Source of the DNA: Clostridium thermarum
Lineage (GTDB): Bacteria > Bacillota > Clostridia > Clostridiales > Clostridiaceae
Length of the DNA: 64,000 nucleotides
Direction: 5' to 3'
NCBI RefSeq assembly: GCF_006351925.1
Contig: NZ_CP040924.1
Coordinates: 3,167,001 to 3,231,000, forward strand
The translations under genes and the position numbers were made by a program. Numbering within the stretch: the stretch's first letter is position 1; each line of letters begins with the position of its first letter. Below the pieces are notes generated by a model. It ran no database searches and had not been told where the DNA came from. It was given only the letters and a program-made list of their open reading frames with translations. Positions 44,779 to 52,654 of the stretch are shown piece after piece.

Positions 44779-46326
44779 CTATTTAACCTCTATAAAACCA
44801 GCTGTAGCCATAAATCTTTTAAAGGCTACCATGCCCTCACTATTTCTCTTATAAACTCCTGCATCCATAAGAACCTTTAAGAACTTCTCTCCCACTTCCT
44901 GCTTCAATAGCTCTTTAGCCTTTTCTCCATCCGTCATCATTCCGTATTTCGCTAACATCTCCTCAATCCAGCCCTTATGCTTATAAAGGTCTGATTGTTC
45001 ACCAATCTCCTCTATTCCTACATTTCCAAGCAAAATACTTTCAATTTTCTTCAGCTCTGTTTCCAGTCGTGCCGGAAGTACTGCGAGACCCATTACCTCT
45101 ATCAGTCCTATATTTTCCTTTTTTATATGATGCAAGTCTACATGGGGATGGAATATACCGTCCGGATGCTCATCACTGGTTCTGTTATTTCTTAGAACCA
45201 AATCAATCTCATATTCACCCAGCTTATTTTTTCTTACTATTGGTGTAATGGTGTTGTGTGGTATTTTTATACCTTCTTTTTCGGTGAAGGCAAGTATATC
45301 AGCACTCTCATCACTATACTGCTTCCAAGCCTCCAATAGCTCAACGCTGAATTCAACCAGTCTGTTTTTGTCCTTAGAGGCTGCTCTTACAACTGACATA
45401 GGCCACTTAACAATAGAAACCTTAACGTCTTTATACTTACTGTGAGTAAACCACACTTCCTCAGGAGCAGTTTCCATAGGAAATACATGTCTTCCTCCCT
45501 GGAAGTGCTCGTGACTTAGTATGGATCCGCCCACTATTGGTAAGTCTGCATTAGAACCTATAAAGTAATGTGGAAATTGTTCTATAAAATCTAATAGTCT
45601 TCTAAAGGTCTTATCTGTTATTTGCATAGGTTCATGCTCACCTTTAAACAATATGCAGTGCTCATTATAGTACACATAGGGCGAGTATTGTAAATACCAT
45701 TGTTCCTCTGCTACTGTTACCGGAATCACCCTATGATTTTGTCTTGCCGGATGATTTACATTTCCCGCAAAGCCAACATTTTCTATGCACAGCAGGCACT
45801 TGGGATAATTGGATTGCGGAAGTGCTTTGGCAGCAGCTATATCCCTAGGATCTTTTTCGGGCTTAGATAGATTTATGGTAATTTCAATGTTGCCATAGTC
45901 AGTTGGTGACTGCCAATATAAGTTTTTCTCAATTCTGTCCATTCTAATGTAGTTTGACGCTTTTGAAAGCACATAGAAGTCGTCTGTGGCACTTTTTATC
46001 CCCTTTTCCCTTGCTGTAGTCTCAAATCTTCTGATAACTTCAGACTGACGGGGCATTAGCATCCCCATAATTTTTGCATCTAATAGGTCCCTGTAGGTAG
46101 TGGTATTTACCTCCAGCAGCCCAATCTCAGCTGCATAGTCCAGCAGGTTTTCCAGTATATCTGCAGGAGAATCACCGATTTCCTCCTCTACCTTCCCCGT
46201 ATATGGCTCTGTAAGTTTAAAGAGTTCAAGTAATGAGTTTCTTGTCTGAACAATGTCATACTTCTCTATTAGATTATTTCTCACTGCAAAATTTAGCAGT
46301 CTTTCAATCTCTTTTGCACAATTCAT
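44779..46326 (-). CDS. galT: UDP-glucose--hexose-1-phosphate uridylyltransferase, Firmicute type
   Basis: 515 residues, the long GalT form of Firmicutes (Bacillus/Lactobacillus type). The active-site region is seen as SHEHFQGGRH near 260 rather than the HPHxQ of the short class; FFAL-type motifs of the short class are absent. It exchanges galactose 1-phosphate with UDP-glucose. GGGGG is 7 nt before the ATG, and directly upstream of this site lies a palindromic operator candidate. Gene order lacI-type regulator, galT, galK on one strand. Confidence 0.94.
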   Translation of the reverse strand: MNCAKEIERLLNFAVRNNLIEKYDIVQTRNSLLELFKLTEPYTGKVEEEIGDSPADILENLLDYAAEIGLLEVNTTTYRDLLDAKIMGMLMPRQSEVIRRFETTAREKGIKSATDDFYVLSKASNYIRMDRIEKNLYWQSPTDYGNIEITINLSKPEKDPRDIAAAKALPQSNYPKCLLCIENVGFAGNVNHPARQNHRVIPVTVAEEQWYLQYSPYVYYNEHCILFKGEHEPMQITDKTFRRLLDFIEQFPHYFIGSNADLPIVGGSILSHEHFQGGRHVFPMETAPEEVWFTHSKYKDVKVSIVKWPMSVVRAASKDKNRLVEFSVELLEAWKQYSDESADILAFTEKEGIKIPHNTITPIVRKNKLGEYEIDLVLRNNRTSDEHPDGIFHPHVDLHHIKKENIGLIEVMGLAVLPARLETELKKIESILLGNVGIEEIGEQSDLYKHKGWIEEMLAKYGMMTDGEKAKELLKQEVGEKFLKVLMDAGVYKRNSEGMVAFKRFMATAGFIEVK

Positions 46327-46338
46327 ATTTATACCCCC

Positions 46339-46354
46339 TAGAAAACCTTTTCTA
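46339..46354 (-). promoter_or_regulatory. GalR-type operator before galT
   Basis: TAGAAAACCTTTTCTA has perfect 7-base arms around CC. The same 16-base string CCTAGAAAACCTTTTC occurs before the LacI-family gene. The site abuts the galT ribosome site. Confidence 0.65.
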
Positions 46355-46365
46355 TTTTTTCTTTT

Positions 46366-46391
46366 AAAAATACGTGAACTACACGTATTTT
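46366..46391 (-). terminator. Terminator of the LacI-family regulator gene
   Basis: Stem AAAATACGTG / CACGTATTTT overlapping the regulator stop codon; on the minus strand a T-rich stretch follows. Confidence 0.75.
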
Positions 46392-47403
46392 ACGGCTTTG
46401 CACAACTATCTCTGATTATAAGTTTTGTATCCATAATTATTTTACTTTTAGACCTATTACTTTTTTCTATTGTACTAATCAGCTCCTGGGCTGCCCTTCT
46501 TCCGATCTCCTTCATGTCCAGATCTACAGAAGTGAGCTTAGGGCTGCTTATATGGGCAATCAAAGTATTGTCACAACCAATTACCGAAAGCTCTTCAGGC
46601 ACCTTTATGCTGAGCTTGCTGCAGGCATTTAATACCCCCACCGCCATCAGATCATTGCAGGCAAACACTGCTGTTGGCCTTTCTTCCTTAGTAAATACTT
46701 CTTCTATCTTATTTTGTGTGTTATCTACAACTTCTATGCTGTTTCCCTTACCCACATCTATAACTTTATTGTATTGAAAATGCTTCTCCTGTAATATTTC
46801 ATTATATATTTTTTCTTTTATATCATAGGAAAAGCTCTTACGTCCTCTAACAAAGGCAATTTTCTTATGTCCCAATCCTATAAGATATTCAAAGGCATCT
46901 CTTGTACCAACCTCTTCATCGTATATCACCAAATTACATTTTGAAGCAGTAGGGGCTCCATTGATTATGATTACAGGCACATTCTTATTTATTTCATCAT
47001 AAAATCCATTTTTTAAGTTTTCAAATCTTGGGTCTATGACGATTATTCCATCCACCTGCCTGGATACAATACGTTCTGCTACTTCTCTTTCATGGACCGC
47101 ATCCCCTTCAGTGTTGGAAAGTGCAATGCTATAGCCCATTTCCTTTATGTGCTCTTCAATAGATTCAACTATAGTAGGGAAGAATAAATTGGTTATTCCC
47201 GGAACTATTACACCAATCATAGAAGTCTTTTTAGTGATGAGACTTCGCGCCGCGGCATTGGGTTTATAATTTAATTTTTCTATAGCCCTTTCTATCTTTT
47301 CCCGGGTCTCTTTCTTCACAGGGTAATTGTTATTAACCACTCTGGACACGGTAGTAATGGACACTCCCGCTTCCTTAGCCACTTCGTTTATAGTAACCGG
47401 CAT
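46390..47403 (-). CDS. LacI/GalR-family transcriptional regulator, likely of the gal genes
   Basis: 337 residues. The N-terminal helix-turn-helix TINEVAKEAGVSITTVSRVVN is followed by the hinge KLNYKPNAAARSL and a periplasmic-binding-like effector domain. It represses by binding palindromes; two matching sites exist, one before galT and one before its own start, so autoregulation is expected. AGGAGTG is 6 nt from the ATG at 47403; a longer frame upstream has no ribosome site. The effector is probably galactose or a derivative, by position only. Confidence 0.9.
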   Translation of the reverse strand: MPVTINEVAKEAGVSITTVSRVVNNNYPVKKETREKIERAIEKLNYKPNAAARSLITKKTSMIGVIVPGITNLFFPTIVESIEEHIKEMGYSIALSNTEGDAVHEREVAERIVSRQVDGIIVIDPRFENLKNGFYDEINKNVPVIIINGAPTASKCNLVIYDEEVGTRDAFEYLIGLGHKKIAFVRGRKSFSYDIKEKIYNEILQEKHFQYNKVIDVGKGNSIEVVDNTQNKIEEVFTKEERPTAVFACNDLMAVGVLNACSKLSIKVPEELSVIGCDNTLIAHISSPKLTSVDLDMKEIGRRAAQELISTIEKSNRSKSKIIMDTKLIIRDSCAKP

Positions 47404-47414
47404 AATATCACTCC

Positions 47415-47430
47415 TAGAAAACCTTTTCCT
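47415..47430 (-). promoter_or_regulatory. GalR-type operator before the regulator gene
   Basis: TAGAAAACCTTTTCCT, sharing 14 leading bases with the galT site. It adjoins the AGGAG ribosome site in the same way, which supports autoregulation. Confidence 0.6.
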
Positions 47431-47520
47431 TAAATATATAATAACAGATGTGAATATATTTTTCAAGTTTTCTTTTTAGAATTAGTAATGGGAAGTACCC
47501 TTCATAAAAAAATAAATCCC

Positions 47521-48426
47521 TTACGTATCTTCTGTGTTCTCCATGATTTCCGTTTTTTTTATATTTTCTATCTCAATCTTCCTTACAGCCTCCATATAGA
47601 CCCTATTAATCCCCATACCCAGTTTGCTTGCTATAGCCTTGCAGTCCTCATACTCCGGCTTGGCCTTGACCACTTTATCGTCCAAATATCCGTATTTTAC
47701 TCTTACTTCTTCATCATAAACCGTAACTTTTCCAAAGCTTCTCTTCAGCATTTTCTTTTCTACTGCAAAGCTCCTTACTCCAAAGGTGGAAGTCTCATTG
47801 AATATAATGTGTTCAATCTCCTCCTTATTCTTCTCTGTGCACAACACACTTAGCTTAACCGCCGGTCTTCCCTTTTTCATAATAATGGGTGTTATATAAA
47901 CATCCAGCGCTCCATTGTCCAGTAATTTATTAAATATGTAGTCATAGCCTTCAGAATTCATGTCATCTATATTGCACTCTATTATATACTGACGGTCTTT
48001 TTCAAAGTCTGATTCGACCTCCACCAGCATAAGTTTTACTTGCACTCCTTCAGCCCTTCCTTCTCCTACAGCCAGAAGCTTACCTTCTTCCATATCAAAA
48101 TCCCCCTGGGTATTCGAAGCAAAAACCGCTGCAGAGTGGTCATACTTGCATTTTCTGTTTTGTACAAGTTTTATCCTGCAATTCTTAAGAATGCTCATTA
48201 CTTCCATATCTATATATGAATCTATTTCAATGGCTGAGGATATCACCTTTTCACAACCTAAGTCCCTAAGAAGCGGTGTTATAGTATCATATAAGCTATT
48301 GTTAGAATCGCTGAGCTTTTTGAATTTGTTTAGAATCTCTTCATTATCTTTCCACAAATCCTTCAGTGCAGCCATAAGTGCCGTAGTACTTACACCACCG
48401 CTCCAATTTACATAAATTCTCTTCAT
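47521..48426 (-). CDS. Short LarC-like nickel-insertion protein
   Basis: 301 residues. From about residue 145 it matches the LarC C-terminal half: ECNIDDMNSEGYDYI, GALDVYITPIIMKKGRP, NETSTFGVR and AKPEYEDCKAIA. The N-terminal half is only about 140 residues, is diverged (start VNWSGGVSTTALMAAL in place of the usual SGISGDM) and lacks the His-rich metal loop. LarC inserts nickel into the pincer cofactor of lactate racemase, but no larA, larB or larE is nearby. GAGGTG is 7 nt before the ATG at 48426. Divergent from the PfkB kinase. Confidence 0.8.
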   Translation of the reverse strand: MKRIYVNWSGGVSTTALMAALKDLWKDNEEILNKFKKLSDSNNSLYDTITPLLRDLGCEKVISSAIEIDSYIDMEVMSILKNCRIKLVQNRKCKYDHSAAVFASNTQGDFDMEEGKLLAVGEGRAEGVQVKLMLVEVESDFEKDRQYIIECNIDDMNSEGYDYIFNKLLDNGALDVYITPIIMKKGRPAVKLSVLCTEKNKEEIEHIIFNETSTFGVRSFAVEKKMLKRSFGKVTVYDEEVRVKYGYLDDKVVKAKPEYEDCKAIASKLGMGINRVYMEAVRKIEIENIKKTEIMENTEDT

Positions 48427-48487
48427 AAATGTGCACCTCTTTGTCATAGAATATATCTATATTATATCAGTAATGTTCTTGTAAAGG

Positions 48488-48501
48488 TCAACATTTGTTG
48501 A
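48488..48501. promoter_or_regulatory. Small palindrome in the larC-like/pfkB divergent gap
   Basis: TCAACATTTGTTGA has perfect 6-base arms around TT. It lies between the two divergent starts and may be an operator; the protein that would bind it is unknown. Confidence 0.3.
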
Positions 48502-48546
48502 TACAATTATTTTACAGGGAACATATGGTTGAAAGGAGATTTTACA

Positions 48547-49668
48547 ATGAAAGAAATCCGAAAAAGAACAGCGGAAATGTTGAGAGATCGGAAAAATATG
48601 CTGGAGGTAAAGGACACTACCATAGGAATAGATGCCTTTATCGATAAAATTGTCCGAGTTGTACATAGCAAGGACGATGAAAATGGTTATACTTTCTTTA
48701 ATGATATCGCACAGTTCGGTAAACACCTCATAACTAAAAGTGGTATGAGCTGCGGAATTGAGGTCTGCGAGAGATTTACCAAGCTTGGTGGAAATGCTCC
48801 AATCATGGCTCATGCACTGGGCTCCTTAGGTGCAAAGGTAAATTGTGTAGGTGCCCTTGGCTATCCAGATATCGATCCTATATTCAAGGAATTATCTCCA
48901 AATTGTACTCTTTACAGCATCGGAAATCCCGGTTACACCACAGCACTGGAATTTAACGACGGTAAGATAATGCTGTCTCAGAGGGATTATCTTCATCAAA
49001 TCAATTGGAAAACCTTAAAGGTTATTATAGGAATAGAGAAATTGACAGAGTTCTTTACAAGCAGCAGCCTTATAGGATTAGTTAATTGGAACGGAATGAT
49101 CAACTTTAATGAAATTTTCAGAGGAATACTTGATGAGATTTATAAAAACAGAGAAGCCAATAAGGAAAGAATAGTATTCTTCGATATGGCCGATTTTTCC
49201 GAACGCAGTCAAAGTGATATTAAAGAAGCTGTGGGGCTTATCAATGGATTTAATACTTACAGCTCCGTTGTATTCGGTTTAAATGAAAATGAAGCCATAC
49301 TTCTTTATAAAGCCCTATTCCCTGAAAGAGAGATTCCTGAATTAAGAGATTTAGGTCAATATATGTATGATAACTTAAATGTTGATTATCTGGTTATTCA
49401 TACTTTGACAGATTCCCTGGCTTGGAGCAAGGATGAGTTTGCAGAAGTACCAAGTTTATTTGTTAAAAAACCAAAGTTATCTACCGGCGGCGGTGATAAC
49501 TTTAATGCAGGCCTTTGCCTGGGTTTCCTGCTAGGACTTGATCTTTCAGGCGCATTATACGCAGCCAATGGAACCTCCGGTTATTATGTAAGAAATGCCC
49601 AGAGTCCAACTTTAGAAGACCTTATAGACACTATTGAAAATTGGGATAATCTAATAGAAACACCATAA
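48547..49668 (+). CDS. PfkB-family carbohydrate kinase
   Basis: 373 residues, ribokinase fold. The first motif GGNAPIMAHALGSLGAKV lies near 85 and the catalytic anion-hole motif STGGGDNFNAGLCLG near 318, with Asp as base. TIGIDAFIDKIVRVV at the N-terminus is unusual for ribokinases but common in this subgroup. The sugar or nucleoside substrate cannot be told. AAAGGAG is 8 nt before the ATG at 48547. Alone on the plus strand with a strong terminator after it. Confidence 0.85.
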   Translation: MKEIRKRTAEMLRDRKNMLEVKDTTIGIDAFIDKIVRVVHSKDDENGYTFFNDIAQFGKHLITKSGMSCGIEVCERFTKLGGNAPIMAHALGSLGAKVNCVGALGYPDIDPIFKELSPNCTLYSIGNPGYTTALEFNDGKIMLSQRDYLHQINWKTLKVIIGIEKLTEFFTSSSLIGLVNWNGMINFNEIFRGILDEIYKNREANKERIVFFDMADFSERSQSDIKEAVGLINGFNTYSSVVFGLNENEAILLYKALFPEREIPELRDLGQYMYDNLNVDYLVIHTLTDSLAWSKDEFAEVPSLFVKKPKLSTGGGDNFNAGLCLGFLLGLDLSGALYAANGTSGYYVRNAQSPTLEDLIDTIENWDNLIETP

Positions 49669-49685
49669 GATAATTCATGGATATT

Positions 49686-49716
49686 AAAATAGAGTGGCGC
49701 ATGCCACTCTATTTTT
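49686..49716. terminator. Bidirectional terminator between the PfkB kinase and agrB
   Basis: Perfect stem AAAATAGAGTGGC with its complement and a 3-base loop, A and T tracts on both sides. Confidence 0.88.
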
Positions 49717-50264
49717 TAAGGTTTATTAAACATCAACAAAGCTTGAAAAACTATAATCCATACCATTGTATTGGATACCTTGGTGTATCTGTAGAAGATT
49801 AGAGAAATTACTGCACATACTAATAGGACAGCCATTCCAACAGCCCTGTTTCTTTTTAGGAGCTCCTCTCTGTTTATCGGCATTTTAGGGTTAACTACCG
49901 GAGCCTGGTTCCATATACAAAATAGGGCTACCAAATTTAAAATCAGCTTTGGTACTATATCCATATGTATGTTATTTCCCAAGTAAATTATACTGCCGAT
50001 TATAAGCAAGGTAGACACAAAGCATTTTACTTGATTGTCCTCATGATAGCCTCCAATGAAAGGCTTTGAACTTGTCATCACCAGTATTGCTATCAATACT
50101 TCAGCGGTATAGCCTGCAACACTAAAAAATAAAATTACTCCAAGAACTTTTATAAGCTCAAATACCACTATTCTTAATGAGTAAGCTATTTGCTCCTCTT
50201 CATCCTTAGTATAATGATTTACTTCTGAAAGGTGGGTTGCAAATTTATTTATTAAAGTTCTCAT
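49716..50264 (-). CDS. agrB: AgrB-family peptide-processing protease
   Basis: 182 residues with about five membrane helices. The catalytic His and Cys are seen in GGYHEDNQVKC, with seven residues between them as in staphylococcal AgrB (H77/C84). AgrB cleaves the AgrD precursor at its C-terminal side and closes the ring of the signal peptide. GGGAGTG is well placed for the ATG at 50264. It is the last gene of an agrD-agrC-agrB unit. Confidence 0.92.
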   Translation of the reverse strand: MRTLINKFATHLSEVNHYTKDEEEQIAYSLRIVVFELIKVLGVILFFSVAGYTAEVLIAILVMTSSKPFIGGYHEDNQVKCFVSTLLIIGSIIYLGNNIHMDIVPKLILNLVALFCIWNQAPVVNPKMPINREELLKRNRAVGMAVLLVCAVISLIFYRYTKVSNTMVWIIVFQALLMFNKP

Positions 50265-50303
50265 CTTTATCACTCCCAAATATATCATTAATACTTTGAT
50301 TAT

Positions 50304-51575
50304 CTATAGATTCGTATTGGGAATCTCAAACTTAAATTGAGTATATTCGCTATTGCTTTTCAAATAGATTTTTCCACCGCATCGATTCATAATATCCTTA
50401 ACAATACTAAGGCCATAGCCCCTATCTCCTGCTTCTTTAGACTTTGTGGAGAAACCTGGCTCAAAAATTTTATTCTTTAGCTCTGCAGGAATTTCTGGTC
50501 CATTATTTGAAATCACTATAGTTACACCATTAAAGCTGTTATAGCTTTTATACCTGATTGTAGGATTTTTTGAAGATTTAAGCACGTCAACAGCATTATT
50601 CACAATGTTGGATAAAAGTTTTAATAGTTCATTATGTGTAATGGCAAGATTATCGTAATTTGCTTCATCTATTGTAATTACATTAATACCGGCACAGACA
50701 GCGTGATGCAATACGGAGAAAACTATTGGATTAATCTTATGACTTACATTTATTGCAAAGGATAACATTTGATATCTATCAACTATATCCTTTAATATTT
50801 CACCCATCCTGTCATACCTTTTTAATTGATAGAGGCCGTATAAAGTGCTTATCTCACTACCATAGTCATGTTTCAGTTTTTTGAGCTCCACAATCTTTTC
50901 ATTAAGAGCTTTGTTTAACATTTCCACTTCCTTTGACTTGCTGTTTATTTTAGCAAAAAATACTGTAACAGACACAAAGCTGATAAAAGCTAATAAATAT
51001 ATAAAAAATTTAAAGAAGATGTTCATGCTTTCGATGGTCCATTCTATCCTAAAGGTATCTAAAATAACTAATGAAATATCTATTATTAATACAAAAAATA
51101 GGGAGTGCCTAAGGTTTCTAAAAAATATAGCAACACCAAAGATGCTTCTTCTTACCTTATACAAAACTCCATAGATAATCCAGGCAGGAACAAAAATAAA
51201 TAACAACATTTGTACATCTACACGAATTGGTAAGTTTAAACCTATTAATACAGTTTGATAGAAGGTAACCAGAAAATATGCCAGCATAGCAATGATGAAA
51301 TAGGAAATACCAACGCCTATTAAGGCTTCTATTATTGACTTTCTAAAAAATACTGCTACAAGAAGAAAAACTAGCACAATCATTAAAAAGTTTGCGAAAG
51401 GACTATGGAAATTACTGTAGGTAAAGGCTATAACCTCAGCACATATAAGACCTATAAGGGTAACAAAGCTTTTTTTTGAAATTCTCTTTTCCTTATCTAC
51501 AATATTTTGTGTTACCCAAGTAAATATAAAGGCCTGACAAAAGGTGTTTAATAGGTCGCAAATTTTCAACAACAT
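50304..51575 (-). CDS. agrC: AgrC-like sensor histidine kinase
   Basis: 423 residues. Six hydrophobic segments fill about 1-200, a coiled stretch follows (VEMLNKALNEKIVELKKLKH in part), and the phospho-acceptor His is in KKLKHDYGSE near 246. The ATPase part has LSNIVNNAVDVL (N box) and GDRGYGLSIVKDI (G box), placing it in the HPK10/AgrC class. It should sense the peptide made from agrD. No response regulator gene is in the window, so the partner (AgrA type) lies elsewhere. AGGGGG precedes the ATG at 51575. Confidence 0.9.
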   Translation of the reverse strand: MLLKICDLLNTFCQAFIFTWVTQNIVDKEKRISKKSFVTLIGLICAEVIAFTYSNFHSPFANFLMIVLVFLLVAVFFRKSIIEALIGVGISYFIIAMLAYFLVTFYQTVLIGLNLPIRVDVQMLLFIFVPAWIIYGVLYKVRRSIFGVAIFFRNLRHSLFFVLIIDISLVILDTFRIEWTIESMNIFFKFFIYLLAFISFVSVTVFFAKINSKSKEVEMLNKALNEKIVELKKLKHDYGSEISTLYGLYQLKRYDRMGEILKDIVDRYQMLSFAINVSHKINPIVFSVLHHAVCAGINVITIDEANYDNLAITHNELLKLLSNIVNNAVDVLKSSKNPTIRYKSYNSFNGVTIVISNNGPEIPAELKNKIFEPGFSTKSKEAGDRGYGLSIVKDIMNRCGGKIYLKSNSEYTQFKFEIPNTNL

Positions 51576-51599
51576 TAATAATATCCCCCTAAATTCCTC

Positions 51600-51629
51600 A
51601 AAATAGAGGCGGTACACCGCCTCTATTTT
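51600..51629 (-). terminator. Hairpin between agrD and agrC
   Basis: Perfect 12-bp stem AAATAGAGGCGG with its complement, 4-base loop, just after the agrD stop. It may trim transcripts so that agrD is made in excess over agrC. Confidence 0.75.
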
Positions 51630-51759
51630 ATCTTTCGTTTTTCATGGACTGAGGCATTTCTTCAACTGCCATACTACTGATAGATGCCGGTCCAACAGTG
51701 ATAATTATTGCTGCCATACCAAGCAAGACATTACCTAATAGTTTACAGATTTTTTTCAT
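51628..51759 (-). CDS. agrD: AgrD-like signal peptide precursor without core cysteine
   Basis: 43 residues: MKKICKLLGNVLLGMAAIII in the amphipathic leader, then GPASISSMAV, then the charged tail EEMPQSMKNER. The EExP tail is the AgrB recognition region of AgrD proteins. The expected ring of five residues before the tail would be SSMAV, so closure would use a serine (lactone) because the only Cys (residue 5) is in the leader. GGAGGTG is 9 nt before the ATG, and an extended -10 promoter lies upstream. It is directly upstream of agrC and agrB. Confidence 0.75.
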   Translation of the reverse strand: MKKICKLLGNVLLGMAAIIITVGPASISSMAVEEMPQSMKNER

Positions 51760-51799
51760 AAAGAGACACCTCCATATAATTTATAGCTTGTCCACTTTT

Positions 51800-51808
51800 A
51801 TTATAGCA
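51800..51808 (-). promoter_or_regulatory. Extended -10 promoter of the agr unit
   Basis: TGCTATAAT on the minus strand, an extended -10 element, about 40 bp before agrD. No good -35 is seen, so an activator may be needed. Confidence 0.55.
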
Positions 51809-51922
51809 CTTTTTCTGAAAATTCGATATATTTTTTCATGTTTAACTAATGATTTATATTATATTAATATTCTTACTAAATATGATTGTATTAACAAAAT
51901 ATGATTATATTACCAAAAATAA

Positions 51923-51948
51923 AAACGGCGTGTATAAACACACCGTTT
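51923..51948 (-). terminator. Terminator of the Met-rich coat-like gene
   Basis: Arms AAACGGCGTGT and ACACACCGTTT pair with one mismatch; T-rich sequence follows on the minus strand. Confidence 0.75.
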
Positions 51949-51953
51949 ACTTG

Positions 51954-52499
51954 TTAATACCAATAGCCTGGACCGTAATAATATGGACGTCTTCTTCCAA
52001 GCAAATCTTCTATCAGAATAACTCCTATCAAATCATTAAGTAATCTCCTTCTGGTATACCTTCTCCTGGGCCTTCTTTCATCATCCCTGTAGTCATCTTT
52101 GTCATTATTATCATCATCTTCTTCCAATTCCTTCTCTACCTTGTCACATATATCTTCAATAATATCTTTTAACTCTTCCTTTGTAGGACAATACATCCTT
52201 CCATGTTTTTGCTCCAGCATGTCACAATGCTGTCTCACATGGGGGTATATAACATAATAGCTGTGGGGATACATCATCTCCAGCTGCCTCTCTGATTGCA
52301 TTTCTGTACTGTGGCTTAACATATTATGCTGCATAATTGGCATAGTACATCCAGGCATCCCGGGCATATTACTTTGCATCATTGCAGGATTATAGTAATT
52401 TTGCATAGCCGGACATTGACCTTTTTGCATGGCGCGGCACATCCCTCCCTGCGTCATAGGGTTATACTGCATGCCGCCATCCCAATCGTTGTAATACAT
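51954..52499 (-). CDS. Met/Tyr/Arg-rich low-complexity protein, probable spore coat component
   Basis: 181 residues of strongly biased make-up. Residues 1-75 are rich in Met, Gln, Pro, Gly and Asn with four spaced Cys-containing repeats (GGMCRAMQ, GQCPAMQ). A conserved-looking middle (YPHSYYVIYPHVRQHC, then TKEELKDIIEDICDKVEKEL) precedes an acidic Asp stretch, an Arg-rich run and a Tyr-rich end (PYYYGPGYWY). Such composition is typical of spore coat or exosporium proteins. A sigma-K-like promoter with near-ideal spacing supports this. GGAGGTC is placed for the ATG at 52499. The family is not recognised. Confidence 0.72.
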   Translation of the reverse strand: MYYNDWDGGMQYNPMTQGGMCRAMQKGQCPAMQNYYNPAMMQSNMPGMPGCTMPIMQHNMLSHSTEMQSERQLEMMYPHSYYVIYPHVRQHCDMLEQKHGRMYCPTKEELKDIIEDICDKVEKELEEDDDNNDKDDYRDDERRPRRRYTRRRLLNDLIGVILIEDLLGRRRPYYYGPGYWY

Positions 52500-52535
52500 T
52501 CTGACCTCCAATGTTATTTAATTGTTAATTCAATT

Positions 52536-52564
52536 TATAATATGTGAACCTTTTGAGTATTGTG
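52536..52564 (-). promoter_or_regulatory. Sigma-K-like promoter of the coat-like gene
   Basis: CACA (52561-52564), exactly 16 bp, then CATATTATA (52536-52544), identical in the -10 to the yabG promoter. It lies 37 bp before the start codon. Confidence 0.7.
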
Positions 52565-52654
52565 TATATAATTATCTTTTATTTTATTTATATGTCTGTT
52601 ACAATATTTCTAATAGATTTATTAGCATACATAAATAATAGGAGGAGTATTCCT

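Noticed and set aside
52544-52654. Extended PAP2 start at 52544
   Set aside because: It would overlap the divergent sigma-K-like promoter and has no ribosome site; the TTG at 52655 has an ideal one.
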